From Pandoraea iniqua (GTDB taxonomy: Bacteria > Pseudomonadota > Gammaproteobacteria > Burkholderiales > Burkholderiaceae), in NCBI RefSeq assembly GCF_902459685.1, contig NZ_CABPSF010000006.1, positions 307,945-371,944 on the forward strand: 64,000 nucleotides of DNA. The letters run 5' to 3'. The position numbers and the translations under genes are program-made. The notes beneath the pieces were generated by a model. It was not told the DNA's origin and did not search any database. It was given only the letters and a program-made list of their open reading frames with translations. This document shows positions 43,931 through 52,768 of this stretch, in pieces. Every line of letters begins with the position of its first letter. Position 1 is the stretch's first letter.

Positions 43931-45313
43931 ATGTTCGAGAAGAGAAATGTGTTGGGATCGTCGCTGCACACGATGCGCGAAGGGCTGGCGCAATCGTCGC
44001 CTTGTGCGCGAAATGTGATTACGGGAGCGCTTGCCGCAGTGGCCATGGGAATTTCAATTTCCGCAATGGCGAGTGCTCCGGTGGACAATGCAGAGCTAAA
44101 TCCGACCAGTTGGATGCAGGGCTCGCCGCCTAGCCCGGATGCATCGATTACGCTCGATAACGGTGGGTTCGTCTACCCCAAGAATCGTTGGAGTTTCTCA
44201 AACATGCGCCGGCTGATGCCGTCTGCCAACGTGTGGCGAGGAGACGGCCAACCGTCCCCCCTCGTTCGCTCGCAACACATCAGCTCACCCATTGGAGATG
44301 TCACTTTTGCCGACTTGAATGGCGTTCGTCACAAGTTCTCTGATCTGATGCAAGTGACTGATGCCGATGGCATCATCGTGCTACACAAGGGGAAAGTTGT
44401 GTACGAGGAATATGCCGGCGTGTTGAAAAGCGAAATGCCACACGCCGTCATGTCCGTGACGAAATCCATCGTCGGCACGATAGCTGCGATGCTGGTCGAG
44501 GATGGGCGTCTCGATGCAGACGCTCAAGTCACCCAGTACGTTCCTGAGTTGGCTGGTAGTGCTTTCGATGGTGCGACGGTTCGACAGGTCATGGACATGA
44601 CGATCGGCGTTCAGTATTCGGAGCAGTACAGCGATCCGTCTGCCCAAATCTGGGCCTATTTTCGAGCTGCTGGTGTTATCAAACGCCCGGACGGCTATGT
44701 TGGCCCAACGAACCTGTACGACTTCCTCAAGACCCTGAAACGCAATGGCGAGCACGGTGCGGCATTTGCGTACAAGACGCCCGACGCTGAAGTCCTGGGT
44801 TGGATAATCAAGCGCTCAACCGGCCGTCCGTTGTCGGAGTTGGTCTCAGCAATGATTTGGCAGCCAATGGGGGCGCAGGACGACGCCTACTTTGATGTCG
44901 ATAGTCAAGGGACCGAATGTGCTGGGGGAGGCTTCAACGCAACGTTACGTGATCTCGCGCGGTTCGGGGAGGTGATGCGCAACGAGGGGCGCTACAACGG
45001 CCGCCAAATTGTGCCCGCACGTGTGGTCGCTGAAATCCGTGGTGGCGGGGATCGCGGGAAATTTGCGATGGCCGGCTTCAAGACACTGCCGGGGTGGAGT
45101 TATAAGGACATGTGGTGGGTTTCTGGCGATGATCATGGTGCATACGAGGCTCGAGGGATATTTGGGCAGGCCATCTATGTGGATCCCGAGGCTGAAATGA
45201 CGATAGTGCGTCTCGCATCGACCAAGTTGCCGGCGAATGGCGCCAATGACTGGATCACTTTGCCGGCTTTTCGAGCGGTAGGTGAGTTCCTAATGGCGGC
45301 AAAGTCGGAATAA
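43931..45313 (+). CDS. exported beta-lactamase-fold serine hydrolase (class C / EstB-like)
   Basis: A 460-aa protein with a long signal region (ITGALAAVAMGISISAMASA, about residues 30-49). The SxxK motif is in AVMSVTKSIVGTIAAML (catalytic Ser about 174), with a Tyr in QYSEQY and the GG-type strand near FGQAIYVDPEAEM. It resembles 6-aminohexanoate-dimer hydrolases and esterases of the penicillin-binding fold; substrate unknown. GAGGAGAC precedes the ATG. A hairpin separates it from the convergent SDR. Confidence 0.88.
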   Translation: MFEKRNVLGSSLHTMREGLAQSSPCARNVITGALAAVAMGISISAMASAPVDNAELNPTSWMQGSPPSPDASITLDNGGFVYPKNRWSFSNMRRLMPSANVWRGDGQPSPLVRSQHISSPIGDVTFADLNGVRHKFSDLMQVTDADGIIVLHKGKVVYEEYAGVLKSEMPHAVMSVTKSIVGTIAAMLVEDGRLDADAQVTQYVPELAGSAFDGATVRQVMDMTIGVQYSEQYSDPSAQIWAYFRAAGVIKRPDGYVGPTNLYDFLKTLKRNGEHGAAFAYKTPDAEVLGWIIKRSTGRPLSELVSAMIWQPMGAQDDAYFDVDSQGTECAGGGFNATLRDLARFGEVMRNEGRYNGRQIVPARVVAEIRGGGDRGKFAMAGFKTLPGWSYKDMWWVSGDDHGAYEARGIFGQAIYVDPEAEMTIVRLASTKLPANGANDWITLPAFRAVGEFLMAAKSE

Positions 45314-45332
45314 CTGCAGTTGTGGTCCGATG

Positions 45333-45358
45333 GCGGTGGCCCCCTCGCGGGCCACCGC
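45333..45358. terminator. hairpin between convergent hydrolase and SDR genes
   Basis: GCGGTGGCCC pairs with GGGCCACCGC around a short loop. There is no clear T tract, so termination efficiency is uncertain. Confidence 0.6.
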
Positions 45359-45378
45359 ACATTCTTTGGGAAAGGGTT

Positions 45379-46113
45379 TTATGCCGCTTGTCGTGTGGCG
45401 GCGAGCGTGATCTCCCGAACGCACACGTGCTGGGGTTGTGCGTATGCGTATGCAATGACATTGGCGACATCGTCCGCGCTCAGGACGATACCTCCCATCT
45501 CTCTCTTCCAATTGGCGTAGTCTGACTTGATTGCCTCATTGGTTGTGTGGCTAAGCAACTCGGTTTCGACTGCGCCGGGTTCGACTGTGACGACGCGAAC
45601 GTTGTGTTGCGAGAGCTCCTCACGAAGATTCTCGGACATTCCCGTCACGGCAAATTTGGTACCTACATACACTGCGTGATTCGGGAAGCTCTTCCGACCG
45701 GCGATTGAACTGACGTTGATTATAGTGCCGCGCTGACGGGTGATCATTCCCTGCGTTACGGCGTGAACGCCATTCAGTACGCCGCGAACATTAACGTCAA
45801 TCATGCGATCCCATTCTTCGGGCGCCTGGTTCGCGACGTCGCCAAGTAACATAACTCCAGCGTTGTTCACGAGGCAGTCGACAGGTCCAAAGCGCGCTTC
45901 GGCTTGTGTGACTGCATTCATGTAGGCCTGTCGATCTGTCACGTCGACGCTTACGATCATTGTTTGTGGCCCGGCTAACGTGCACATCGGTTCCGTGCGA
46001 CGGGCCATGAGCAGAAGAGGGTGCCCCATGGCGGAGAACTTGGCGGCGGTGGCGAGTCCAATGCCAGAGCTCGCTCCGGTAATTGCAATAAGGGGAAGCA
46101 AGGTTGTCGTCAT
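45379..46113 (-). CDS. SDR-family oxidoreductase
   Basis: A 244-aa classical SDR: TGASSGIGLATA (cofactor), NNAGVMLLG (about 82-90), catalytic serine in INVSSIAGRKSF and YVGTKFA for Tyr/Lys. It belongs to the YdfG-like NADP-dependent group. The start at 46113 gives MTTTLLPLIAITG; earlier ATGs at 46140 and 46176 lack a better site. It is divergent from a LysR gene that probably controls it. Confidence 0.9.
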   Translation of the reverse strand: MTTTLLPLIAITGASSGIGLATAAKFSAMGHPLLLMARRTEPMCTLAGPQTMIVSVDVTDRQAYMNAVTQAEARFGPVDCLVNNAGVMLLGDVANQAPEEWDRMIDVNVRGVLNGVHAVTQGMITRQRGTIINVSSIAGRKSFPNHAVYVGTKFAVTGMSENLREELSQHNVRVVTVEPGAVETELLSHTTNEAIKSDYANWKREMGGIVLSADDVANVIAYAYAQPQHVCVREITLAATRQAA

Positions 46114-46235
46114 GCTGAGCGGTTCCTTGTTGGAGATCATTTCGGTACGAAGCGTGCCGAAGTCTATTGAATCCACCTCCCGTTGAGAAATGGAGAATTC
46201 TTGTAGTATGCATAATTCAAATTTATGGATTGTTT

Positions 46236-47042
46236 ATGGAGTATCGGCACCTCCGTGCATTTATCGCAGTTTTTGAGGAGCGCAATATCACGGCTGCAGC
46301 GCATCGCATGCATCTGACGCAGCCGGCGATATCCAACTGCATCAAGCAGTTGGAGCAAACGCTCGGCGTGTCGCTGTTTTCGCGAGAGGCGCGTGGCGTA
46401 GGCGTGACAACTGACGGGCGTAGCCTGTATCCGCAAGCGAAGAGGATGGTTGCCGACATCGAGCGCCTGCGCATACGCTTTCATTCCGGCCGTGCAGCGA
46501 CGGTGCTTGAGATGGGGGTTGGGAGCGACGTCTCGGGCGGCATGTTGAGTTCATTTGTCCAGCGCGTTGAGCGGCATCTCCTGTCCGTATCGCTTCACGT
46601 GCGCGAAGGATGCGAAGGGGAAATCCGACTCGAAAGTGAGGAGCGGCGCTGTGAAGGAGAGTTGTTCACTTCCTTGTGGGTCGAGCCTTATGTTCTCGCC
46701 TACGCGCTTGGCTTGGACTTTGGGGGCTCGGGCGAGAGCTTCATCCGTTCTCGCTGGGTGACTTGCCCATCACACCCGACGCATCAGCAGTTGCTCCCCT
46801 TTTACGGCGAGGCTGGTGAAAATGCTGTCGCGCAGGCAACATCGTTGCGGCGCACCCTGGACTTGGTCGCGGCCGGGGCGGGAGTCGCAATTGTTCCTCG
46901 TTCGCTGGTGATGGAGAGGCGGGGCGTCGGCGCAAAATTAATACCTAGCATGGCAATTTCTCGGCGTGTAGGACTCTGCATTGGGGCCCAAGCGCTTCGT
47001 AATCCACATATCTCGAGACTTTATGAGACTGTCGTCGAGTGA
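46236..47042 (+). CDS. LysR-family regulator
   Basis: A 268-aa LysR protein starting MEYRHLRAFIAVFEERNITA with the standard HTH (LTQPAISNCIKQLEQTLG). The effector domain has the stretch WVTCPSHPTHQQLLPF and ends shortly after, about 30 residues below the usual LysR length. A paralogue with the same WVTCP motif is at 58245. Divergent from the SDR gene, which suggests local control. A terminator follows at 47171. Confidence 0.9.
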   Translation: MEYRHLRAFIAVFEERNITAAAHRMHLTQPAISNCIKQLEQTLGVSLFSREARGVGVTTDGRSLYPQAKRMVADIERLRIRFHSGRAATVLEMGVGSDVSGGMLSSFVQRVERHLLSVSLHVREGCEGEIRLESEERRCEGELFTSLWVEPYVLAYALGLDFGGSGESFIRSRWVTCPSHPTHQQLLPFYGEAGENAVAQATSLRRTLDLVAAGAGVAIVPRSLVMERRGVGAKLIPSMAISRRVGLCIGAQALRNPHISRLYETVVE

Positions 47043-47367
47043 GCCCCAGTGGGTGGGCTCTATGTGAGATTTCCCGCAATCTAGGTCGAGGCGCCAAATG
47101 GCGGGCTTATGTTGCAGATACTATCCGTCGTTGTTGTTGGTGTGTCCGCATGTTCCTCTGGAACCTTAATAGAAGTCGCCAAATTTTGGTGACTTCTTTT
47201 TTTTGAGGCGTGCTGCTACGGATCAAACATCTTTGCTTGTTTGTGAAATATGGCAGTTGGGAAATGAGCGTCAAATCAGGGCGAACGAGCAGTGCGGAAT
47301 AGCTCAGTGCCGGCTGACGAACTGGTTGGGCGCTGAGGTAGGCGAATCCTATATCTACGGAGGAATC
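47043..47367. other. gap between LysR and aquaporin genes
   Basis: It holds the LysR terminator (47171-47204) and then a leader region for the aquaporin gene. No gene is supported. Confidence 0.6.
47171..47204 (+). terminator. terminator after LysR gene
   Basis: AGAAGTCGCCA pairs with TGGTGACTTCT (one G-T) around AATTT, followed by seven Ts. Confidence 0.85.
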
Positions 47368-48060
47368 ATGCTTCGACGTATGCTGGCAGAGAGCTTTGGG
47401 ACGTTTTGGCTGGTCTTTGGTGGTTGCGGAAGTGCCGTATTGGCGGCGGCATTTCCTTCGCTTGGAATTGGATTTTCTGGAGTGGCGCTTGCGTTTGGCT
47501 TGACCGTACTGACGATGGCGTATGCCGTTGGGCATCTCTCCGGAGGGCATTTCAATCCCGCGGTTACGGTCGGTCAATGGGCGGGAGGGCTGTTTCCGGT
47601 GAAGGATATTCTTCCCTATGTGATCGCGCAGGTGGCAGGTGGGGCTGTTGCCGGCGGTGTGTTGTACCTGATCGCCAGCGGTGTGCCCGGGTTTGACGCA
47701 TCGGCATCGGGGTTCGCCTCCAACGGGTATGGTGATCACTCCCCAGGCGGTTACGCTCTGAGTGCCTGTGTTGCCATTGAGTTTGTACTGACAGCATTTT
47801 TCGTAGTCATCATCAATGGGGTCGTTTCCCGTAAGTCACTCGCGTCCTTCGCTCCTATTCCGATTGGGTTGGCGCTAACGTTGATTCACTTGGTATCGAT
47901 TCCTGTGACAAATACGTCAGTGAATCCCGCTCGCAGTACTGGGGTGGCCATATTCCAAGGTGGGTGGGCCGTCGATCAGCTTTGGATGTTCTGGTTGGTC
48001 CCCATTGTGGGGGGGGGAATTGGTGGCCTCATGTCGCGCGTGTTGCGCGCTACTGAGTAG
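47368..48060 (+). CDS. aqpZ: aquaporin Z-type water channel
   Basis: A 230-aa six-helix channel of the MIP family. Both pore motifs are present, GGHFNPAVT (about residues 58-66) and TSVNPARS (about 184-191), with [21 protein letters not shown] at the N-terminus as in AqpZ. ACGGAGGAATC precedes the ATG at 47368. A G9 tract (48009-48017) encodes Gly-Gly-Gly near the C-terminus; it is in frame here, but slippage would change the last 14 or so residues. Confidence 0.94.
   Translation: MLRRMLAESFGTFWLVFGGCGSAVLAAAFPSLGIGFSGVALAFGLTVLTMAYAVGHLSGGHFNPAVTVGQWAGGLFPVKDILPYVIAQVAGGAVAGGVLYLIASGVPGFDASASGFASNGYGDHSPGGYALSACVAIEFVLTAFFVVIINGVVSRKSLASFAPIPIGLALTLIHLVSIPVTNTSVNPARSTGVAIFQGGWAVDQLWMFWLVPIVGGGIGGLMSRVLRATE
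48009..48017. repeat. homopolymer tract G9 inside aqpZ
   Basis: Nine G in the codons for VGGG near the aqpZ C-terminus; the only tract of nine or more lying inside an intact reading frame. Confidence 0.95.
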
Positions 48061-48117
48061 CGCCCGGATTAGAGAGCGGACCTCGCGAATTGCGTGGTCC
48101 GCGTAGGGGAAGGTGCG

Positions 48118-49086
48118 GTGGTTTGGCGAAGTCTGTTTTTGTGTTTCCTACTGTATTGCTCGGGCGCCGGTGCTCAGGAGGTTAACCTGCAAGGTGGCCT
48201 CATGCACCTTGAGCGCGATGATCTCGAGCATAGCTACGCGTGGAGCTTCGGCTATAGGCAGCCAATTTCGCCACTCATTTCTACGTCGTTTTCCTGGCAT
48301 AACGAAGGGCACATTACGGACCACCATCGGGATGGATTCGGTGTGCAGCTTTGGGCCGGCAAGACAGGCATCTTTGGTGGGCTCGATGCGGGTGTCGGGT
48401 TTGGTCCGTACCGCTACTTTGATACCGTCGCAGTTGGTTCAAATCGTGCCTATCGCAACCGCCATGGTGTCGGATTGATCTACAGCGCATACGTCGGATG
48501 GCCGTTCGCGAGGCGTTGGTCGGCAACCTTCCAGGGGGATTGGGTTCGTGCCAGTGAGGGTGTGAGAACGAACGCTTACACAATCGGACTTACGTATCGT
48601 TTTGCTGCGCTTCATCGAGACATGCGAGAACCTTCTCAGCGGCCGTCGATAGGTAGCAACACGCTATCGCTGCTCGGTGGCTTGTCGGTTGTAAATAGCC
48701 TTACGTCACAAAATGCAGGTGCTTATGCGATCGAGTTTCGCAGGAGCATGACTAGTTCTATGGACGGGACGTTGTCCCTACTACGTGAGGGGCGCAGTGA
48801 CATCGGAGAGCGTCGCGGGGTAGCCGCACAGGTCTGGCTCCGAAAGGGGCTTGCGAATGATCGGTTGGCGTTGGGCCTAGGAATAGGGCCGTACGTGGCG
48901 TGGAAAAGATATCAGCCGAATCCAGAGGCATCCGGTCGGCAAAGTACAATCGCTGGCCTCTTGACGATGGCGGCTGATCTAAAGCCGTCTGAGCGTGTGT
49001 CCTTGAGTGCGTCATGGTCTAGAGTTGTGTCTCGAGCCGGGCGTGATAGTGACATCTTTCTGGCGGGTGTCGGGTTTCAGTTTTGA
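48118..49086 (+). CDS. outer-membrane barrel protein with two related halves
   Basis: A 322-aa protein with a signal peptide (MVWRSLFLCFLLYCSGAGA) and strand-rich halves of about 150 residues each: NLQGGLMHLERDD...YTIGLTYRF and LSLLGGLSVVNSL...IFLAGVGFQF. Each half runs from a LxGGL start to an aromatic end, which suggests internal duplication. Terminal phenylalanine supports an outer-membrane barrel. GTG at 48118 with GGGGAAGG is preferred over the GTG at 48094. It follows aqpZ by 57 bp. Confidence 0.65.
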   Translation: MVWRSLFLCFLLYCSGAGAQEVNLQGGLMHLERDDLEHSYAWSFGYRQPISPLISTSFSWHNEGHITDHHRDGFGVQLWAGKTGIFGGLDAGVGFGPYRYFDTVAVGSNRAYRNRHGVGLIYSAYVGWPFARRWSATFQGDWVRASEGVRTNAYTIGLTYRFAALHRDMREPSQRPSIGSNTLSLLGGLSVVNSLTSQNAGAYAIEFRRSMTSSMDGTLSLLREGRSDIGERRGVAAQVWLRKGLANDRLALGLGIGPYVAWKRYQPNPEASGRQSTIAGLLTMAADLKPSERVSLSASWSRVVSRAGRDSDIFLAGVGFQF

Positions 49087-49094
49087 CCTCGGGC

Positions 49095-49835
49095 ATGAGT
49101 GAATTTATTCCCGGTGCGCATGCCGAAGGAGGCGTTGCGCCCTATGTTTCTGCGCTGAGTATCTGGTGCAAATGTGCACTTAACGATGCGCGCCAAGCGC
49201 AACAAGCGCGGACGGCGCCAGTCGTTGACGTAGAAGACTGGCTGATCGCGATGCTTAGGAAGCCCGGTGGGGCGGTGGGGGCCATTCTGAGGCAACTCGA
49301 TGTTGACGCAAGTAAGCTGGAGCGGCATCTATGTGAGGCTGCTGCGCTCAACGTGAGAGAGTTACCAGAAGACGGTTCGGGCTTTTCCCGGCGGATTCGA
49401 TTGCTACTGGAGTTGGCTTGGTTGAAAACTCAGATGGCCGATAGACCATCGCAATCGATGTCGTCAGCGCATATATGGATGGCACTAGCGGATGCCCCAC
49501 AGTTTCATGCGATCCCTTGGCAGGACGACGTGCAGACGTTGTCATCCATTGCGATTGCTAGAGCGTTGCCCTTCGTCTATGTGTGGCCTTGTGACTCCCT
49601 GCGCCGGCATGCTAAGGGCGTCAGAGATTGCTGCGTCAATTTACCTCCTTGCGGAAGATTTATCAGCCATGAAAATGAAGTCGTTCACACTTGTTTGTGC
49701 CATCCTCATCGGCACATGGGGCCATTCCGGCGTGTCGGTCGGACAAACGGTGCGACAGGCAAAAGGAAATCTCGTTTCGTCAGCCCAGCAACGTGCCATC
49801 AATGCGGGAATCGCCAAACTCAAGTTAAGTGGTGA
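49095..49835 (+). CDS. orphan ClpV/TssH N-terminal (Clp-N) domain protein
   Basis: A 246-aa frame. Residues of about 15-160 resemble the Clp-N domain of the type VI secretion ATPase ClpV: VVDVEDWLIAMLRKPGGAVGAILRQLDVDASKLERHL and RIRLLLELAWLKTQM with SSAHIWMALADAP. There are no AAA+ domains. The last 80 residues are Cys/His/Arg-rich, overlap the next gene by 167 bp and look like read-through after a frameshift, so the true protein may end near 49.6 kb. In ClpV this domain binds the TssC sheath; a free domain could be a decoy or a relic. Confidence 0.55.
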   Translation: MSEFIPGAHAEGGVAPYVSALSIWCKCALNDARQAQQARTAPVVDVEDWLIAMLRKPGGAVGAILRQLDVDASKLERHLCEAAALNVRELPEDGSGFSRRIRLLLELAWLKTQMADRPSQSMSSAHIWMALADAPQFHAIPWQDDVQTLSSIAIARALPFVYVWPCDSLRRHAKGVRDCCVNLPPCGRFISHENEVVHTCLCHPHRHMGPFRRVGRTNGATGKRKSRFVSPATCHQCGNRQTQVKW

Positions 49836-50124
49836 GCGTTCCGTGGCCCGAGAGTGGACCGAAGAAAAGCAGGTGGCCGAGTTCATTTGCCGCCCCGCGG
49901 CACTGCCGGCGTTAGCAAAGAAATTGAAAGGGGCGGACCGTGTCTTTCTTGGAAACAACGATCCTGAAAGTCTGTCGCTCGAAAGTACGACCAAGCTGGT
50001 TGGTGTTGGCCAAGCTCGCTTTGAGGGCGGATGGCGCGACTTTTCGTTCGAGTGTTTGATGGATGCGAAAACCGCCAAAGTGAAGAACTTCCAGATTACG
50101 CTCGTCCCGCTCGCCACAATCTAG
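49669..50124 (+). CDS. exported hypothetical protein
   Basis: A 151-aa protein with a signal peptide (MKMKSFTLVCAILIGTWGHSGVSVG) and a mature domain with one cysteine pair (FICRPAA and FECLMD) and a strand-rich end (NFQITLVPLATI). GCGGAAG lies 11-12 bp before the ATG. No family recognised. It overlaps the end of the Clp-N frame. Confidence 0.6.
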   Translation: MKMKSFTLVCAILIGTWGHSGVSVGQTVRQAKGNLVSSAQQRAINAGIAKLKLSGERSVAREWTEEKQVAEFICRPAALPALAKKLKGADRVFLGNNDPESLSLESTTKLVGVGQARFEGGWRDFSFECLMDAKTAKVKNFQITLVPLATI

Positions 50125-50399
50125 TCCGAAGCTTTGAAAGCTCAAGCAGCGTAGCTGCCCTCTGCTTCTCGCAGAGAGGTGTCCGAATTTATCCCCTTCC
50201 CGCAGTCAAAATAGAACGCCGCACTTCCATCGGTTCATCCAAATAAGTTCCAAGAGGATACCGCCGAGTGACTTGATGCAGCTGATTTGACGCGAATTCA
50301 AACGCGAGCTTCGAAAATAAAAAGAATGAGTTTTGGGCTCAGCGGTACCTTGGTGCATACGATTGGAGTGCACTGCTGGGCGCGTTATCAGGAGAAAAC

Positions 50400-51983
50400 T
50401 TGCGAGATCGTCTCTTCGACTTCCCGGTTCCCCAGGCTTGGCGCCACTGGATCGCACTTACTGCGACTGTGGCACCATTGGTTTGCGGTGCCTGGTTGTC
50501 CTGCGTAGAAGCCAGGAGAGCGATGGTCGCGGACGCGAACATGCAAGCGAGCCGCGCGCTGGAGGAAGTTGATCGAATGCTCTCGAACGCATCGATGACC
50601 GCGAAGCGTGTCGGGCTTGAGGCTGGTGCTCGATGCGCCGATGTGGTCCTTGAGCTGCGTGAGCAGGTGGATTCCGTTCTTTTTGTACGCTCGGTAGAGT
50701 TACTAACGAATGATCAGGAAATTTACTGCAGCTCGCTCCAGGGCGAGTATCGCAGGAGCATTGACGTCGAGGCCTATGTCGATGGCCGAGTTCGACTACT
50801 TCGCCATAGCGGTACGCAGCCTGATTCGAGCCTACTGATCTATCGATGGGTAAGTGGGGGGCGGGGGGCGATCGTGACGATAGACGGGCGCCACGTTCGC
50901 GATGCCTTGTCAATGGTCAGGCGAAATGGCACAGATTTGATGCTTGATGTTGGCGGTGAGGTGCTTGGGCGGGACGGCATCATGCCCAGCGGAATTGTGG
51001 CACCAAGCGACGCAATCGTTCTGCAATCTAAGTTGTTTCCGATCAGCGTATGGGCTGAAATCCCCAAAGGGGAGCTTCGCCGGCGCGTGCTTGCTGACTA
51101 CTCCGTACTCTTGCTTGCGTTCGCCGTCTTCGGTGCGATTCTTGGGCTTTGCGCCAGGAAGGCCCTTAGTCTCGTTGGGTCGCGTCGACACGAATTGGAG
51201 CGTGCGCTGCGCACGGGAGAGTTTGTTCCATATTTCCAACCGTTGGTGAGTGCCTCCGGTGGGGGGTGGCTTGGTGCAGAGGTGCTGATCCGGTGGGAAC
51301 ACCCTAAAGAAGGCATTGTTGCTCCCAATGACTTTATCCCACTGGCCGAATCGACCGGCTTGATTGTCCCGATGACCCGCGGGCTATTTGATTCAGTGGC
51401 CACTGTTCTGAGTGAAGCTGAGGTCCCCGACGGATTTAGGCTTAGCTTCAACGTAAGTGCTCAGCATTTGCGCTGCTCGACGATCATTCGCGATTGCGAA
51501 GCGTTTCTTGCGAGACCTGGGATGCAAAGCGTTCAGTTGGTGCTCGAGTTGACAGAGCGCGAACTGCTGGAACCCAACAGTCACATTCGCGGAATCTTTG
51601 GTGCCTTGCACGAGATGGGCGTCAAAGTTGCTGTAGACGATTTTGGTACCGGGCACTCCAGCCTTTCGTATTTGCGAGACTTTGACATGGATGCTATCAA
51701 GATTGATCGATCATTTGTGGCGAAGATTGGGGAGAATCCTGCATCTGAGAAGGTGTTGGAGAGCATTCTCGAAATGTCCAGGAAGCTTAATCTCACGGTC
51801 ATCGCAGAGGGGGTCGAGCGCCAATCGCAAGCTCAGTTTTTGCGTGAATTGGGTGTGCCGGTCTTCCAGGGGTTCCTTTTCGGGAGACCGATGGCAGGTG
51901 AAGTCTTCGTGCGGCACCTGCAAGGTCAGCAGGAAACGGACGGAGTGCCGGTTGGATGCAGCTCTCCTAGCCTGATGATCTGA
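50400..51983 (+). CDS. CSS-motif EAL c-di-GMP phosphodiesterase
   Basis: A 527-aa membrane protein. An N-terminal membrane helix, a periplasmic CSS domain (C79 and the C110-S-S triad in IYCSSLQ) and a second helix (ADYSVLLLAFAVFGAILGLC, about 224-243) lead to a full EAL domain: EVLIR (E294), FNVSAQHL, LELTEREL, DDFGTGHSSLSYL, IKIDRSFV, IAEGVE and QGFLFGRP. All catalytic residues are present, so it should hydrolyse c-di-GMP. In E. coli CSS-EAL proteins the periplasmic thiol state controls activity. TTG at 50400 has AGGAG six bases upstream. First gene of a signalling locus. Confidence 0.92.
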   Translation: MRDRLFDFPVPQAWRHWIALTATVAPLVCGAWLSCVEARRAMVADANMQASRALEEVDRMLSNASMTAKRVGLEAGARCADVVLELREQVDSVLFVRSVELLTNDQEIYCSSLQGEYRRSIDVEAYVDGRVRLLRHSGTQPDSSLLIYRWVSGGRGAIVTIDGRHVRDALSMVRRNGTDLMLDVGGEVLGRDGIMPSGIVAPSDAIVLQSKLFPISVWAEIPKGELRRRVLADYSVLLLAFAVFGAILGLCARKALSLVGSRRHELERALRTGEFVPYFQPLVSASGGGWLGAEVLIRWEHPKEGIVAPNDFIPLAESTGLIVPMTRGLFDSVATVLSEAEVPDGFRLSFNVSAQHLRCSTIIRDCEAFLARPGMQSVQLVLELTERELLEPNSHIRGIFGALHEMGVKVAVDDFGTGHSSLSYLRDFDMDAIKIDRSFVAKIGENPASEKVLESILEMSRKLNLTVIAEGVERQSQAQFLRELGVPVFQGFLFGRPMAGEVFVRHLQGQQETDGVPVGCSSPSLMI

Positions 51984-52123
51984 GGCAAATCTCATTTTCC
52001 AGGTGGTTTCCCAAACGTAATATTTGTTGTTTTCGAACTTCTGGGTAGTCGACTCAACGCTGCTATCGATCGCGTCGCTGGAAGTTTGCCGTGCCTTTCG
52101 GGCTGGTGAGAGTAGGGGGGAAG

Positions 52124-52768
52124 ATGCGAATCATTTTGGCGGACGACCATTCGATTGTGCGCTACGGAATTCGAATGGCGATTGAGGCGAGCGGTGTCGG
52201 AAGAATCGTCGGGGAGGTTGCGACAGCAGAGGAACTGGTCTCGACCGTGAAGCAGATTCAGTGCGACGTAATTGTGACAGATCTGTCCATGCCTGCATCC
52301 CAGGAGCGGGATGGCGTGCTCCTGGTCGAGCGGCTGCGCCGTCTCACACCGCACACTCCGATTGTCGTAATTACCGCAATGCGAAATCTTGCGATCGTGA
52401 AGATGCTTGTTTCGCGTGGGGCGTTGGCCGTTGTGGACAAGGGCAGTGGCATTGACGACTTGATAATGGCGCTGCGTTATGCGCTGCGAAGGGAGGTCTA
52501 CCTGAGCGGCAGTATCCGGAAGTTGCTTCGCGAGGCCCAGTTATCCGAGCGCAGCCTGTTTCGCGAGTCAGTGCTGACTCGCTCCGAAATCGAAGTTCTT
52601 CGTATGTTTGCGTACGACGGGCTCTCGATCTTAGATATCGCCAAACGCCTTCACCGAAGCCCAAAAACCATCAGCAAACACAAGCGAAACGCGCAAGAAA
52701 AGCTAGGATTGGCGACAAACCAAGAACTACTCGATTTTTGCCGAAACAATGAAAAGCTCTCGCAGTAG
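52124..52768 (+). CDS. NarL/RcsB-type response regulator
   Basis: A 214-aa two-component regulator. The receiver has all key residues: ADDHS, phospho-acceptor Asp in VIVTDLSMPA, Thr in VVITAM and Lys in VVDKGSG. The LuxR-type HTH is at the C-terminus (LTRSEIEVLRMFAYDGLSILDIAKRLHRSPKTISKHKRNAQEKLG), closest in pattern to RcsB/BvgA-like proteins. ATG at 52124 follows GGGGGGAAG. It overlaps the kinase gene by 20 bp, which makes that kinase the likely partner. Confidence 0.93.
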   Translation: MRIILADDHSIVRYGIRMAIEASGVGRIVGEVATAEELVSTVKQIQCDVIVTDLSMPASQERDGVLLVERLRRLTPHTPIVVITAMRNLAIVKMLVSRGALAVVDKGSGIDDLIMALRYALRREVYLSGSIRKLLREAQLSERSLFRESVLTRSEIEVLRMFAYDGLSILDIAKRLHRSPKTISKHKRNAQEKLGLATNQELLDFCRNNEKLSQ

